A stretch of 64,000 nucleotides of DNA, taken from an uncultured Eubacteriales bacterium (GTDB taxonomy: Bacteria > Bacillota > Clostridia > Christensenellales > CAG-314). The first letter of the stretch is position 1; each line of letters starts with the position of its first letter. The DNA lies in the NCBI GenBank assembly GCA_900546875.1, contig URET01000001.1, positions 310,001-374,000 on the forward strand, read 5' to 3'. Below, piece after piece: positions 50,730 through 59,798 of this stretch. The position numbers and the translations under genes were made by a program. The notes under the pieces are model-generated. The model saw only the letters and a program-made list of their open reading frames with translations, made no database searches and had not been told where the DNA came from.

Positions 50730-52433
50730 TCATCTTACTGTCACATTTTCCGGAAATTTAACGATAAAAGTGCTCCCCTCTCCTTCCTTGCTGCTCAGCT
50801 GCAAGGACGCACTGAGATTCAATGCTATATGCTTAACTATAGCTAACCCGAGTCCTGTTCCGCCGTTTTTCTTGCTGTACGCCTTATCTACCATGAAAAA
50901 TCTTTCAAATATCCTTGTCCGGTATTTCTCGGGTATCCCTATTCCGGTGTCGGATACCGACAGCACCACGCTGCCTTCTTCTTTATAAATCTCAACTTTT
51001 ACTTTTCCGCCCTCTTTATTGTACCTCACCGCATTACTTATAAGGTTGTCCGCAAGAGAATATATTTCATCTGAAGGAGCGTATATCTTCCCCCTCCCTT
51101 CAACCGTTATGCTTATTCCCGCTTTCTCGGCGTTTACACTCTGTCTTCCCGCCGCTTCCCTGCACACCTCGGCTACATCTACCTCAACGGATATCCTCGG
51201 TCTGCTGCCATCGCTTATCTCGGTTAGATCAAGCATATCTTTCAGCAACTCACTGAGCTTTTCAGCCTCCTGATGTATCCTGAACGCCTGCTTGTTCACT
51301 ACCGATCCCGGTTCTGTCTGTGTGAGCATGAGTTCCGTAAATCCCTTTATTGACGTCAACGGCGTTTTCAACTCGTGAGAAGCACTTTCAAAAAAATCGC
51401 TTCGCTGTTTCGCCGCCAGTTTGTCTTTACTCATATCTCGTATAAACGTCACGCTCCTGACCTTTGCCGTCGGCTTGTCGGCACTCATTACGCTCACCTC
51501 AAGCCAGCGTTCCTTATAATAGTATTCAAAACATATGTTTATGTTTCGTTCTTCCGCCTGCATGATACGCTCCGCCAGGGTTATATCGTCTATAGCGTAT
51601 ATTATATTCTTATTAAGTACGTTTTCACAATTAAATAAATTACGCGCTGAAAGATTTATAAATACTATATCCCCTTTTTCATCAGCGGCTATTACCGCCT
51701 CCTCCATATTGTCAAGAACCAATTCAAGCTTGTTCTGTTCTTCGGTAAGCCGGTTCATGTTTGCGGCAAGCCTCTCTCCCAGATCGTTTACTTCACTTAT
51801 CACCGCGGAAAGGTCATCTCTCTCCCCTACCTCTATCTTCTGATAACTTCCGTCATTGAGCCCCCTTATACATTTGCCCACCAGCTCCAGCGGCCTCTTT
51901 ATCTCTTTCACAACATACCTGAAATATAATGCCGCAAGCAACAGTATCACCGCTACGCACACCATAAAAAAAGGCATCATATGCAACGCGTATTCCTGCG
52001 CGGTCTCTATCGCAAACGCCAGCCTTATTATCCTGTAATCTCCGGTTTCATCCGGCTCGCTCCTTACAGCATAATAATACATGTCCTTTCCTATAGTCTC
52101 CGAATACCTTTTCACTACCTGCGGCGTCCCTCGAACTGCACTCTGTACTTCTTCCCTGTCAAAATGATTTTCGGTTGTCGCACTGTAGCTGTCAAACAAC
52201 ACGTCCCCTTTGCTGCTCAGAACTGTAAGCCGTATCTCTTTGTTATCAAACTGTCCGTATGAATCATAATCATCTCTCATGACTTCCGCAATGAGCTGCG
52301 TTTCGGTCATAAGATTGTTTTTGATTATTATTTCATTTGAATAATATATGTTCAGCCACAACATGACGGAAAATACCGCAAACGCTGCCACCATGCTGAC
52401 AAAAATAAATAAAAAACGTTTAGTCATTTTCAT
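50730..52433 (-). CDS. phoR: Phosphate-response sensor histidine kinase
   Basis: 567 residues: N-terminal helix, an extracytoplasmic sensor region (about 30-150), second helix, HAMP-like linker, PAS domain (LVLDNMEEAVIAADEKGDIVFIN), HisKA with the phosphorylated His in SASHELKTPLTSIKGF, and HATPase (N box LADNLISNAVRYNKEGG, GTGLGLAIVKHI). The gene overlaps phoP by 14 bases and closes the pst-pho operon. Long PhoR architecture of Firmicutes. Confidence 0.93.
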   Translation of the reverse strand: MKMTKRFLFIFVSMVAAFAVFSVMLWLNIYYSNEIIIKNNLMTETQLIAEVMRDDYDSYGQFDNKEIRLTVLSSKGDVLFDSYSATTENHFDREEVQSAVRGTPQVVKRYSETIGKDMYYYAVRSEPDETGDYRIIRLAFAIETAQEYALHMMPFFMVCVAVILLLAALYFRYVVKEIKRPLELVGKCIRGLNDGSYQKIEVGERDDLSAVISEVNDLGERLAANMNRLTEEQNKLELVLDNMEEAVIAADEKGDIVFINLSARNLFNCENVLNKNIIYAIDDITLAERIMQAEERNINICFEYYYKERWLEVSVMSADKPTAKVRSVTFIRDMSKDKLAAKQRSDFFESASHELKTPLTSIKGFTELMLTQTEPGSVVNKQAFRIHQEAEKLSELLKDMLDLTEISDGSRPRISVEVDVAEVCREAAGRQSVNAEKAGISITVEGRGKIYAPSDEIYSLADNLISNAVRYNKEGGKVKVEIYKEEGSVVLSVSDTGIGIPEKYRTRIFERFFMVDKAYSKKNGGTGLGLAIVKHIALNLSASLQLSSKEGEGSTFIVKFPENVTVR

Positions 52434-53109
52434 TCCCTTTTTCAGGCAACACGAATTTGTACCCGACCCCGCGCACCGTTACAAGACAATCCCTTGCTCC
52501 CGCTTCTTCCAGCTTGTCACGAAGATTTTTTACCTGCATGTCAAGCGCACGGCTTTCGCCCATAAAATCCACTCCCCATACGGCACTTAATATCTCATCT
52601 CTTGTATATACTTTCTCGGGATGCGCAAAAAGCAGTCTGAAAAGCTCGTATTCCTTCAGCGCAAGCTTTATTTCCCTGCCTCCGATACTGACAAGCCGTC
52701 TGTCTTCATTGATAACTATACTGCCGTGCTTTATCTCTTTCTCTCCGGAAAACGTCCTGAGTCTTGCGTTTATCCTCGCCAAAAGCTCCAGCACCGAAAA
52801 CGGCTTTACAACATAGTCGTCTGCTCCGAGATTCAGTCCTTTTACTTTGCTTATTTCATCTCCCTTTGCTGTGACCATTATAACCGGAAAATCTCTTCCG
52901 GCTTCACGCAACTTTTTAAGTATCGTATATCCGTCGGTATCGGGAAGCATTATGTCGAGCAGAGCAAGTTCAGGCTGCCTCTTTTCCGCCGCAAGCAGAA
53001 ACTCTTTGCCCGTTTCGAAAATTTTATATTCATATCCGGCACTTTCAAACGCGTAACCGTAAAGCTCCCCTATCCCTGCATCATCCTCTGCCGCATAAAT
53101 CATCGCCAT
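52420..53109 (-). CDS. phoP: Phosphate-response regulator, OmpR/PhoB family
   Basis: 229 residues. Receiver domain with acidic pair AEDDAG, phospho-acceptor Asp in LALLDIMLPDTDG, Thr switch VTAKGD and Lys in VVKPFSVLELLARINA; C-terminal winged helix (LKEYELFRLLFAHPEKVYTRDEILSAVWG, VDMQVKNLRDKL-like). Expected to bind the three TTTAC repeats in front of pstS. Directly follows phoU and overlaps phoR. Confidence 0.94.
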   Translation of the reverse strand: MAMIYAAEDDAGIGELYGYAFESAGYEYKIFETGKEFLLAAEKRQPELALLDIMLPDTDGYTILKKLREAGRDFPVIMVTAKGDEISKVKGLNLGADDYVVKPFSVLELLARINARLRTFSGEKEIKHGSIVINEDRRLVSIGGREIKLALKEYELFRLLFAHPEKVYTRDEILSAVWGVDFMGESRALDMQVKNLRDKLEEAGARDCLVTVRGVGYKFVLPEKGNEND

Positions 53110-53117
53110 ATTCTACC

Positions 53118-53768
53118 TCAATATCTGTTCCTCTTTCCGGAATTGAGAAATTCCACCCACTCGCATATATTTACCGCGTGGTCAGCTATCCTTTCAAAAT
53201 ACTTCGCCATTAACATCAAAGTAAGCGCTGTGTCCGCATTGGATTTGTCCTCATATATCAATTCCACAAGCCTCTCTTTGACATGCAAAAACAATTCATC
53301 AACTTTATCATCCATTTTTACCGTTTCCGCGGCAGATTCCATGTCGTTCTCTACAAACGACCTCACCGATGAATGCACCATGTTTCGCGATATCTCAGCC
53401 ATAACGTATATCTGCTCGACTATCTGCGGCTTCTCTCCCTCATACTGATATACTATCTCGGATATATCCCTCGCTTTGTCTCCTATTCGCTCTATGTCGG
53501 TTATCATCTTGAGCGCCGCCGATACCTCGAGCAGATCCCTCGCTACAGGCTGCTGCCTCAAAAGCAATTTCACACATTTATTCTCTATCTCCATCTCGTA
53601 TGCGTTTATCTCCTGATCGGCAGCCACGGTCCTTTCAGCCAGCTCTTTGTTTCCGCTCTTCCATGCAGTTATACTGTTTTCTATCATCTCTTCAGCCATC
53701 CTGCACATGGATATCAGTTCTTTTTTTAACTCCGTCATCTCGGTATCGAAATTCTTTCTCGTAGACAT
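53118..53768 (-). CDS. phoU: Phosphate signalling protein PhoU
   Basis: 216 residues, all-helical, with the two repeated acidic metal-binding motifs of the family (ALKMITDIERIGDKARDIS and LLMAKYFERIADHAVNICE). Links PstSCAB transport state to PhoR. Placed after pstB and before phoP, and has its own promoter in the short pstB-phoU gap. Confidence 0.96.
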   Translation of the reverse strand: MSTRKNFDTEMTELKKELISMCRMAEEMIENSITAWKSGNKELAERTVAADQEINAYEMEIENKCVKLLLRQQPVARDLLEVSAALKMITDIERIGDKARDISEIVYQYEGEKPQIVEQIYVMAEISRNMVHSSVRSFVENDMESAAETVKMDDKVDELFLHVKERLVELIYEDKSNADTALTLMLMAKYFERIADHAVNICEWVEFLNSGKRNRY

Positions 53769-53784
53769 ACCTCATCTCCGTTTC

Positions 53785-53813
53785 AGTTTACCATATCATA
53801 TCTCTTTTTGCAA
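53785..53813 (-). promoter_or_regulatory. Internal promoter before phoU
   Basis: Minus strand TTGCAA (53808-53813), 17-bp spacer, TAAACT (53785-53790) in the 54-bp pstB-phoU gap. It would allow basal phoU-phoP-phoR expression independent of the Pho box. Confidence 0.5.
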
Positions 53814-53822
53814 CTCTTTCTT

Positions 53823-54566
53823 TTATCCGAATCTGCCCGTTATATAGTTTTCCGTCCTCTTGTCCGACGGAGACGTGAATAATATTTCAGTCTTGTTCTT
53901 CTCCACTATCTCCCCCATCATGAAAAAAGCCGTATTATCCGATATCCTCGCTGCCTGCTGCATGTTGTGAGTCACGATCACAAGCGTGATGCTCTCCTTA
54001 AGTTCCTCACAGGTTTCCTCTATCTTTGCAGTGGATATGGGATCCAATGCACTCGTCGGCTCATCCATCAATAAAATCTCAGGCTTCACTGCCAGCGCCC
54101 TCGCTATACATAACCTCTGCTGCTGTCCTCCGGACAGCCCCATCGCTGACTTGTGAAGTATATCCTTTACCTCATCCCACATCGCCGCACTTTCCAGACT
54201 CTTCCTGACTATCTCCCTTAGATCGGATCTCTTTCTTATCCCGTATGTTCTCGGTCCGTAGGCTACGTTATCGAATATGCTCATCGGAAAAGGATTAGGC
54301 TTCTGAAATATCATTCCCACCTTCCGTCGCAACAAATAAGGCTCGGTTTCTCTATATATATCTTTACCGTCTATAGTTATCGTGCCGGTTAGTTTTGCGC
54401 CGTCTATAAGATCGTTCATTCTGTTCAGACACCTGAGCAACGTGCTCTTCCCGCATCCGGAAGGACCTATGAAAGCCGTAATTTCCGACTTCGGTATCGT
54501 CATATTTACATTTTTCAGGGCATGAAAATCTCCGTAATAAAAATCCACGTTTCTGATCTCTATCAT
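53823..54566 (-). CDS. pstB: Phosphate ABC transporter ATP-binding protein
   Basis: 247 residues. Walker [10 protein letters not shown], the PstB-specific [13 protein letters not shown]-loop [20 protein letters not shown], signature [15 protein letters not shown], Walker [14 protein letters not shown] and switch His in [15 protein letters not shown]. Four-base overlap with the fused permease gene. Confidence 0.97.
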   Translation of the reverse strand: MIEIRNVDFYYGDFHALKNVNMTIPKSEITAFIGPSGCGKSTLLRCLNRMNDLIDGAKLTGTITIDGKDIYRETEPYLLRRKVGMIFQKPNPFPMSIFDNVAYGPRTYGIRKRSDLREIVRKSLESAAMWDEVKDILHKSAMGLSGGQQQRLCIARALAVKPEILLMDEPTSALDPISTAKIEETCEELKESITLVIVTHNMQQAARISDNTAFFMMGEIVEKNKTEILFTSPSDKRTENYITGRFG

Positions 54567-56281
54567 TCGCCAAGCTTCCTCCTTAAAAACCTCGTAAGAA
54601 AATCAGCGCCCAGATTCAATCCCAATACTATTAATATCAGTATCGCACTGCACGCCGCCGTTTCTTCAGGATACAATCCTTCGTTTGCCAGACTGTAAAC
54701 CATCACCGCAAGATTTCCTCCCATCGACATGTACCCCGACGGCATTCCTCTTGGCTGTCCCGAAGTCAGCAGTATCGGTGCCGATTCCCCCATGACCCGT
54801 CCGACCGCAAGTATTGCGGATGCCGCAATCCCGGGCAGCGATGCAGGCAACACAACACGCATGACCGTTCTGAAGTTCCCGGCTCCGAGAGCAAGACTCC
54901 CCTCCCTCAACCCCGGTTGAACGGCTTTCAGCGCTTCCTGAGTGGAACGTACTATTACGGGCAATATCATCAAAGATAACGTCAGACTTCCCGACAATAG
55001 CGACATTCCCATGCCCAACGCCAAAGAAAAAAACAAGTATCCGAATAAACCGAAAATGACAGATGGTACGCCTGCAAGAGTTTCAGTCGCCAAGTCGATC
55101 ACCTTTACAAGTTTGCTGTTTTTCTTAGTATACTCGTTAAGAAACACGGCAGCAAATATTCCTGCCGGCAAAGCTATCGCCATCGAAAGAAACACTATCA
55201 TCAGCGATCCTGTTATCGCCGGCAAAAGCGTGACTTTGCCGTATCTGAACTCTCCGAACAATAATTCGAAATCAATATGAGGAACGCCTTCGACCAGTAT
55301 ATACAAAAGGATCGCAGAAAGCGATATCATGGAAATAATAAAAGTAAAAACAGAAAACACATAAAGTATTTTCGTGCCGCGCAAATACTTTTTTATCATG
55401 CCCTGTTCGTTTCCTCTTCCCCTTACTGCGTTCAGAAGCAGGTTTATGATCAGTACAAAAAATACCAAAACCGCTCCCGTTGCTATCAAAGCGCCTTTCC
55501 ATGTATCCGAATCGGCATATCCCATCTCAAAAACTATATTCGCCGTCAGCGTTCTGAAAGAGGTAAAAAGCGAATCCGGAATAACGGCCTGATTTCCGGC
55601 TATCATGACTACAGCCATGGTTTCTCCAAGCGCACGCCCGAGTCCGAGAATGATCGATGTCATCACCGAACTCTTCGCTGCAGGCAAAACAACATTGAAC
55701 ACTGCCGACACTTTATTCGCCCCTATAGCCAGCGCTCCCTCATAATAACTCCCGGGAACCGCTTCAAGACCGGAAGCCGTAAGACTGACAATTGTGGGAA
55801 GTATCATTATACCTAATATTATAGATACGGTAAACAATCCCTGTCCGCTCGAAACTCCGAATACCTCCATCACCAAGGGCGATAATACCTTGATTCCGAA
55901 ATAACCGTAAATTACTGACGGTATCCCTGCAAGAAGATTTACAAGCTGTAAAAACACGCGTCTGAGTTTCGCTTTGCAAAAGCATACTATAAATACAGCA
56001 GTAAACACACCTAATGTGACACCTGTCAATAAAGCTCCGACTGTGGCTAATATTGAACCCACTATCATCGGGAGTATTCCGAACTCGCCATTCCGAGGGC
56101 TCCAAGTGTCGCCAAACAAAAATCTGAATACACCTATTTCCGCAAGCGCCGGAAAAGCGTTTGCAAATATATAAATACATATCAACAGTACCGCGGCTAT
56201 CGATATCAATGCGCACACAAGGAAAAGGGCCTTCGCGCCCTTCTCCTTCATCAACATCGTTTTTATACCTGTTTTATCCAT
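54563..56281 (-). CDS. Fused PstC-PstA phosphate permease
   Basis: 572 residues, about twice a normal PstC or PstA. Residues 1-290 match PstC ([66 protein letters not shown]). After a charged linker ([15 protein letters not shown]) residues 305-572 match PstA ([74 protein letters not shown]). Both EAA-type loops that contact PstB are intact. No stop or frameshift at the junction, so a single polypeptide supplies the whole membrane pore. Confidence 0.95.
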   Translation of the reverse strand: MDKTGIKTMLMKEKGAKALFLVCALISIAAVLLICIYIFANAFPALAEIGVFRFLFGDTWSPRNGEFGILPMIVGSILATVGALLTGVTLGVFTAVFIVCFCKAKLRRVFLQLVNLLAGIPSVIYGYFGIKVLSPLVMEVFGVSSGQGLFTVSIILGIMILPTIVSLTASGLEAVPGSYYEGALAIGANKVSAVFNVVLPAAKSSVMTSIILGLGRALGETMAVVMIAGNQAVIPDSLFTSFRTLTANIVFEMGYADSDTWKGALIATGAVLVFFVLIINLLLNAVRGRGNEQGMIKKYLRGTKILYVFSVFTFIISMISLSAILLYILVEGVPHIDFELLFGEFRYGKVTLLPAITGSLMIVFLSMAIALPAGIFAAVFLNEYTKKNSKLVKVIDLATETLAGVPSVIFGLFGYLFFSLALGMGMSLLSGSLTLSLMILPVIVRSTQEALKAVQPGLREGSLALGAGNFRTVMRVVLPASLPGIAASAILAVGRVMGESAPILLTSGQPRGMPSGYMSMGGNLAVMVYSLANEGLYPEETAACSAILILIVLGLNLGADFLTRFLRRKLGE

Positions 56282-56291
56282 AACCCTTCCG

Positions 56292-57218
56292 TTAGACTAT
56301 CTCTGAAAATTTCCTGATGCTGCCGGTGTATATATTGAAAAGCGTTTCTACGGAAATATCCTTCAATTCGTTTTCAGGATGCACGACTATCGCTAACCCG
56401 TCTCTGCATAGCTGTCCCGCACTATCCCCTTTAACTTCGGAATTGACCTTCCTCACCGTCGAAGGATATGAATCGTCTATCTTCGTCACGCTGCTCGCCA
56501 TACCGAATTGACAGGTCCCTTCTTTAATGCCTTCTCTTCCGTAACTGCTGCCCTGCGCTACCATACTGAAAACATCCTGCGCCAATCCGGCAGCTTCACA
56601 GTAGGCTGATATTATTTCCGCCATCAGCGGCTCTACCGAAGTCGACCCGAGTATTTTCACTTCCCCGCTTTCCGCACTTAAACCTGCCGGAGCGCTCCAT
56701 TCTTTACTTACATCAGGATTACTCGCGTATCCGTGTGATGAAGCCGCAATCACTTCCTGACAATCTTTGCTTTCCAGATAAAGAGCAAAATCCTTTTGAA
56801 CAGCCGTCCCGGTCCCATTCTCTCCTACCACGGCATCGTCTATCAGCACTTCAAAAGGCCTCCATAAATCGTAATCGTCTGTCTGTATATTTTCTATGGT
56901 AGCCTTCTTCCCTTCAATGTCAAGCACCTTCACCGTTTCGTCGACAGCACCCAACGACATGTATCCTATCGCATATCGGTTTCCCGCCACGGTGGCTTTC
57001 ACAAGTCCTGTACTGTTATTTTCTATCATACCTTTTACATACCCCGTTTCGGTTATCTTTTCCCCGTTTATTCCTACCACGAGATTCTCAAAAGCTTCGC
57101 GGGTCCCTGAGCCTTCCTCTCTGCCGACTACGGCTATTTCCCTTTCTTCCCCGGTCACACACCCGACCGAACAAAATACCATCATAATTATTATGACAGC
57201 AGCTATTAATTTTTTCAT
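56292..57218 (-). CDS. pstS: Phosphate-binding lipoprotein with circularly permuted fold
   Basis: 308 residues from the ATG behind AAGGAGG; signal peptide ends in lipobox CSVGC (Cys20). Canonical PstS runs from a GSTSVxPL segment to a REEGSGTR segment. Here residues 28-165 carry the normally C-terminal half (VVGREEGSGTREAFENLV, RYAIGYMSLGAV), and residues 187-308 the normally N-terminal half (VKILGSTSVEPLMAEI, FGMASSVTKI, DGLAIVVHPENELKDISVETLFNIYTGSIRKFSEIV). The protein stops where a normal PstS continues into the REEGSGTR part, so it is a circular permutation, not a loss. First gene of the pst operon, behind a Pho box. Confidence 0.9.
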   Translation of the reverse strand: MKKLIAAVIIIMMVFCSVGCVTGEEREIAVVGREEGSGTREAFENLVVGINGEKITETGYVKGMIENNSTGLVKATVAGNRYAIGYMSLGAVDETVKVLDIEGKKATIENIQTDDYDLWRPFEVLIDDAVVGENGTGTAVQKDFALYLESKDCQEVIAASSHGYASNPDVSKEWSAPAGLSAESGEVKILGSTSVEPLMAEIISAYCEAAGLAQDVFSMVAQGSSYGREGIKEGTCQFGMASSVTKIDDSYPSTVRKVNSEVKGDSAGQLCRDGLAIVVHPENELKDISVETLFNIYTGSIRKFSEIV

Positions 57219-57296
57219 ATTTCCTCCTTGATCGTATGTTTGCTTTTTTGTTTTCTGCAAGATTCTGCGTCTCACGCATTCCTCATTTGCGACTCC

Positions 57297-57302
57297 ATTA
57301 TA
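57297..57302 (-). promoter_or_regulatory. -10 box of the pstS promoter
   Basis: Minus strand TATAAT, about 80 bases before pstS. The -35 position (TAGCAG, 17 bp upstream) is poor, as expected for an activator-dependent promoter. Confidence 0.65.
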
Positions 57303-57334
57303 TCCCCCGCAAAAAAATCCTGCTATCACTATGG

Positions 57335-57362
57335 AGTAAATGTTACGTAAATATTTCGTAAA
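57335..57362 (-). promoter_or_regulatory. Pho box (PhoP-binding direct repeats)
   Basis: Three TTTAC repeats on the minus strand at 57358-57362, 57347-57351 and 57336-57340, exactly 11 bp apart, upstream of the pstS -10 box. This matches the TT(A/C/T)ACA-type direct repeats that PhoP dimers bind in Firmicutes. Confidence 0.85.
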
Positions 57363-57384
57363 CCACTCTCCGCCGGTCTTTTGC

Positions 57385-57413
57385 TTGACGAAAATCCTTC
57401 GGGATTATATAAT
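57385..57413 (+). promoter_or_regulatory. Promoter of the malic enzyme gene
   Basis: TTGACG (57385-57390), 17-bp spacer, TATAAT (57408-57413). Only 23 bp separate its -35 box from the Pho box. Confidence 0.82.
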
Positions 57414-57463
57414 CTAAAAGAGGTGCTCGCATCTGCATTTAAGTTTACTTTCGGAGGAAAATC

Positions 57464-58651
57464 ATGGACGTTAAAAAAGAATCTCTTCGCCTTCACGGCG
57501 AATGGAAAGGAAAAATAGAAGTTGTTTCCCGCGTTCCCGTCACCAACACTCAGGAACTTTCACTCGCATATACTCCCGGAGTATCTGAAGCCTGTCTCGC
57601 CATAAAAGCCGACAAAAAACTATCCTACTCTCTGACGCGCCGCCATAATACCGTCGCTGTAATAACTGACGGTACTGCCGTCCTGGGGCTGGGAGATATC
57701 GGACCCGAAGCCGCAATGCCCGTTATGGAAGGCAAATGCGTCCTTTTTAAAACATTCGGAGACGTTGACGCCTTCCCATTGTGCGTCGATACTAAAAATT
57801 CAGACGAATTTATTCGAACCGTCGCTCTCATCTCAAAAAGCTTCGGCGGTATAAACCTCGAAGACGTCGCCGCCCCCCGTTGCTTCGAAATCGAAAAAAA
57901 ACTCAAAGAAATTTGCGACATCCCCGTTTTCCATGACGATCAGCACGGTACGGCGGTTGTTGTAGCCGCTGCCCTTCTGAACGCATTGAAATGCACCGGC
58001 AGAAAACTGAATAACGTACGCATCGTAGTCAACGGCGGCGGTTCTGCAGGCCTCTCCATTACTCGCTTTCTCCTGGAAATGGGAGCAGAAAATATCATCG
58101 TTTGCGACCGCTTCGGGATCATCTGCCGCGGCGACGCTTCCCTGATCCCCTCTCATGCGGCAATTTCTGAAATCACAAACCGCGACTTGCTAAAAGGCAG
58201 CCTGAAAGACGCCATGTATAAAGCAGACGTTTTGATTGGAGTTTCTGCCCCTGACTGCGTCACCGAAGATATGGTGCGTTCCATGAATCCCGACCCCATC
58301 GTTTTTCCCCTCGCTAATCCCGTTCCCGAGATCCATCCCGATCTGGCTAAAAAAGCAGGCGCTAAAGTGGTCGGAACAGGAAGCTCTGTATTCCCCAATC
58401 AGATTAATAACGTGCTTTGTTTCCCCGGGATTTTTAGAGGAGCTCTTGACGTAATGGCTTCGGATATAAATATTCCTATGATGAAAGCAGCTGCACTTGC
58501 AATCTCCTCAAGTGTGCCCGATGACAAGCTCTCCGCAGAACATATCATTCCTTTCGCTTTCGATAAATCAGTGCACGGTAAAGTTGCCGAAGCCGTTTCG
58601 GCTGCAGCAATCGAATCTCATGTTGCAAGGAAAGAACCTCAACGTAAATAA
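57464..58651 (+). CDS. NAD(P)-dependent malic enzyme
   Basis: 395 residues, the short bacterial type. Oxidatively decarboxylates malate to pyruvate and CO2. Catalytic Tyr in LAYTPGVSEACLAI, the metal/substrate region NTVAVITDGTAVLGLGDIGPEAAMPVMEGK, FHDDQHGTAVVVAAALLNAL, and the Rossmann motif VVNGGGSAGLSITRFLLEMG; this GxGxxG-like motif reads GGGSAG and is followed by CDRFG, more typical of NAD than NADP, though not decisive. CGGAGG precedes the ATG. Monocistronic with promoter and terminator. Confidence 0.94.
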   Translation: MDVKKESLRLHGEWKGKIEVVSRVPVTNTQELSLAYTPGVSEACLAIKADKKLSYSLTRRHNTVAVITDGTAVLGLGDIGPEAAMPVMEGKCVLFKTFGDVDAFPLCVDTKNSDEFIRTVALISKSFGGINLEDVAAPRCFEIEKKLKEICDIPVFHDDQHGTAVVVAAALLNALKCTGRKLNNVRIVVNGGGSAGLSITRFLLEMGAENIIVCDRFGIICRGDASLIPSHAAISEITNRDLLKGSLKDAMYKADVLIGVSAPDCVTEDMVRSMNPDPIVFPLANPVPEIHPDLAKKAGAKVVGTGSSVFPNQINNVLCFPGIFRGALDVMASDINIPMMKAAALAISSSVPDDKLSAEHIIPFAFDKSVHGKVAEAVSAAAIESHVARKEPQRK

Positions 58652-58682
58652 TACACACCTTTCTTGATTTTTCTCCACCGAA

Positions 58683-58719
58683 AAAGCCTCCGATCCCTTG
58701 GCTTCGGAGGCTTTATTTT
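58683..58719. terminator. Bidirectional terminator between convergent genes
   Basis: AAAGCCTCCGA pairs perfectly with TCGGAGGCTTT around a 10-nt loop. The plus strand continues ATTTTG and the minus strand TTTTTCGG, so it can serve both the malic enzyme and the thioesterase genes. Confidence 0.88.
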
Positions 58720-58785
58720 GATATCTGTCTGTTCTGTTTTGAATACCACTCCTTCACAAATACGCTTTTTCCGCGTATTCCGGTA

Positions 58786-59163
58786 TCAGGTCTCTTTCCT
58801 CGCTTTTGCTTTATTCATAAACTTCTCGGTGTTGATGACCGCACGTACGTGAATACCGCTTCCTATCTCTCCCTTTTCATCGTCAGCGGTGATCCTGAAT
58901 GTATAGAACCTCCCCTTGACTTCGGTAACCTCGGCTTTTGCCCTCACTTTCATCCCGACAGGAGTTGCCGCCGTATGCTTTACGGTTATTTCAATCCCTA
59001 CAGAGGTCTCCCCTTCTTTCAAATATCCCTTCATGGCTTCGCACGCCGCTTTTTCCATCAATGCTACCAACGCCGGCGTGGCAAAAACAGGAAGTAACCC
59101 GCTTCCCAAAGACGAAGCCGTATTTTCCTCACATACAATTATTTCAGCGTACCCTGTTTCCAT
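58786..59163 (-). CDS. Hotdog-fold thioesterase, FlK-like
   Basis: 125 residues, single hotdog domain. The segment ENTASSLGSGLLPVFATPALVALMEKAACEAM matches the FlK (fluoroacetyl-CoA thioesterase-like) family, with the Thr and Glu of the usual catalytic set visible; SVGIEITVKHTAATPVGMKV is the conserved central helix-strand unit with the His. Likely hydrolyses a small acyl-CoA; the natural substrate is unknown. GAAGGGGG lies before the ATG. It is preceded by a 54-codon frame and a perfect promoter. Confidence 0.85.
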   Translation of the reverse strand: METGYAEIIVCEENTASSLGSGLLPVFATPALVALMEKAACEAMKGYLKEGETSVGIEITVKHTAATPVGMKVRAKAEVTEVKGRFYTFRITADDEKGEIGSGIHVRAVINTEKFMNKAKARKET

Positions 59164-59185
59164 TTTTCCCCCTTCTCATACGACA

Positions 59186-59350
59186 TTATTCTTTATTTCC
59201 CCCGGTATTCGGCCCTTCCGTGCGCTCTTTCCGGAAATACCGCGATTTATCTGCCTGTTCTTCCGACCAGCCTGACATAAGGATTTTCGTGGCTGCACAC
59301 ACCTTCCGATCCGTATTACCCGCTCTCTTTTCCGCTTCTTTTACTTGCAT
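59186..59350 (-). CDS. Small hypothetical protein upstream of the thioesterase
   Basis: 54 residues, MQVKEAEKRAGNTDRKVCAA at the start and NTGGNKE at the end, with GGAAGGA six or seven bases upstream of the ATG. Hydrophilic and probably helical in its first 40 residues (KILMSGWSEEQADKSRYFRK). It ends 22 bases before the thioesterase ATG and sits in the same leader transcript. No family recognised. Codon use resembles its neighbours, so a real small protein is plausible. Confidence 0.5.
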   Translation of the reverse strand: MQVKEAEKRAGNTDRKVCAATKILMSGWSEEQADKSRYFRKERTEGPNTGGNKE

Positions 59351-59472
59351 GTAAAATCCTTCCGGCGGCTTTTGCTCATACTTATTACCTGCCCTGCCTG
59401 CTCCGCGGATATTTCTTCGGCAAAAATCCGATGTTTCCCCGCCGGATTGATAAAAACCTTATCAGCTGCATC

Positions 59473-59501
59473 ATTATAACAGAATAAATAGAAAATGTCA
59501 A
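59473..59501 (-). promoter_or_regulatory. Consensus promoter of the small-ORF/thioesterase unit
   Basis: Minus strand TTGACA (59496-59501), 17-bp spacer, TATAAT (59473-59478): a perfect sigma-A promoter. The transcript has about 300 nt before the thioesterase, with a TGATAA/TTATCA hairpin near its 5' end. Confidence 0.9.
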
Positions 59502-59691
59502 TTTTATGTCAAGCTGTTTAAGTAACCCGGATTTTGCCGTCAAAGTTTCGCGCATGAATATTTCATTACCGCCCGGCTTTTATCTTTCCTCCCGGTAAAG
59601 AGCCGCGAAGCTTACACCGCTTCTGTGATCGGTTTTGCCCTGCACCTCCCCGGAAACATCCGTTTAATCCCGCAATGTGTTTTTTCCACCG

Positions 59692-59724
59692 AAAAAACGC
59701 CGACATGATATTTGCCGGCGTTTT
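59692..59724 (-). terminator. Terminator of the rubrerythrin operon
   Basis: AAAACGCCG pairs with CGGCGTTTT around a 13-nt loop and is followed by further T residues on the minus strand, about 75 bases after the stop. The gap between it and the consensus promoter at 59473-59501 holds no gene I can support. Confidence 0.85.
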
Positions 59725-59798
59725 CCGACTGCCTTTCCGAATACCGAGATTTTTCAGGATTTGAAAATACTGTTCCTCTCAGTTTCTCTCGGCATGCT

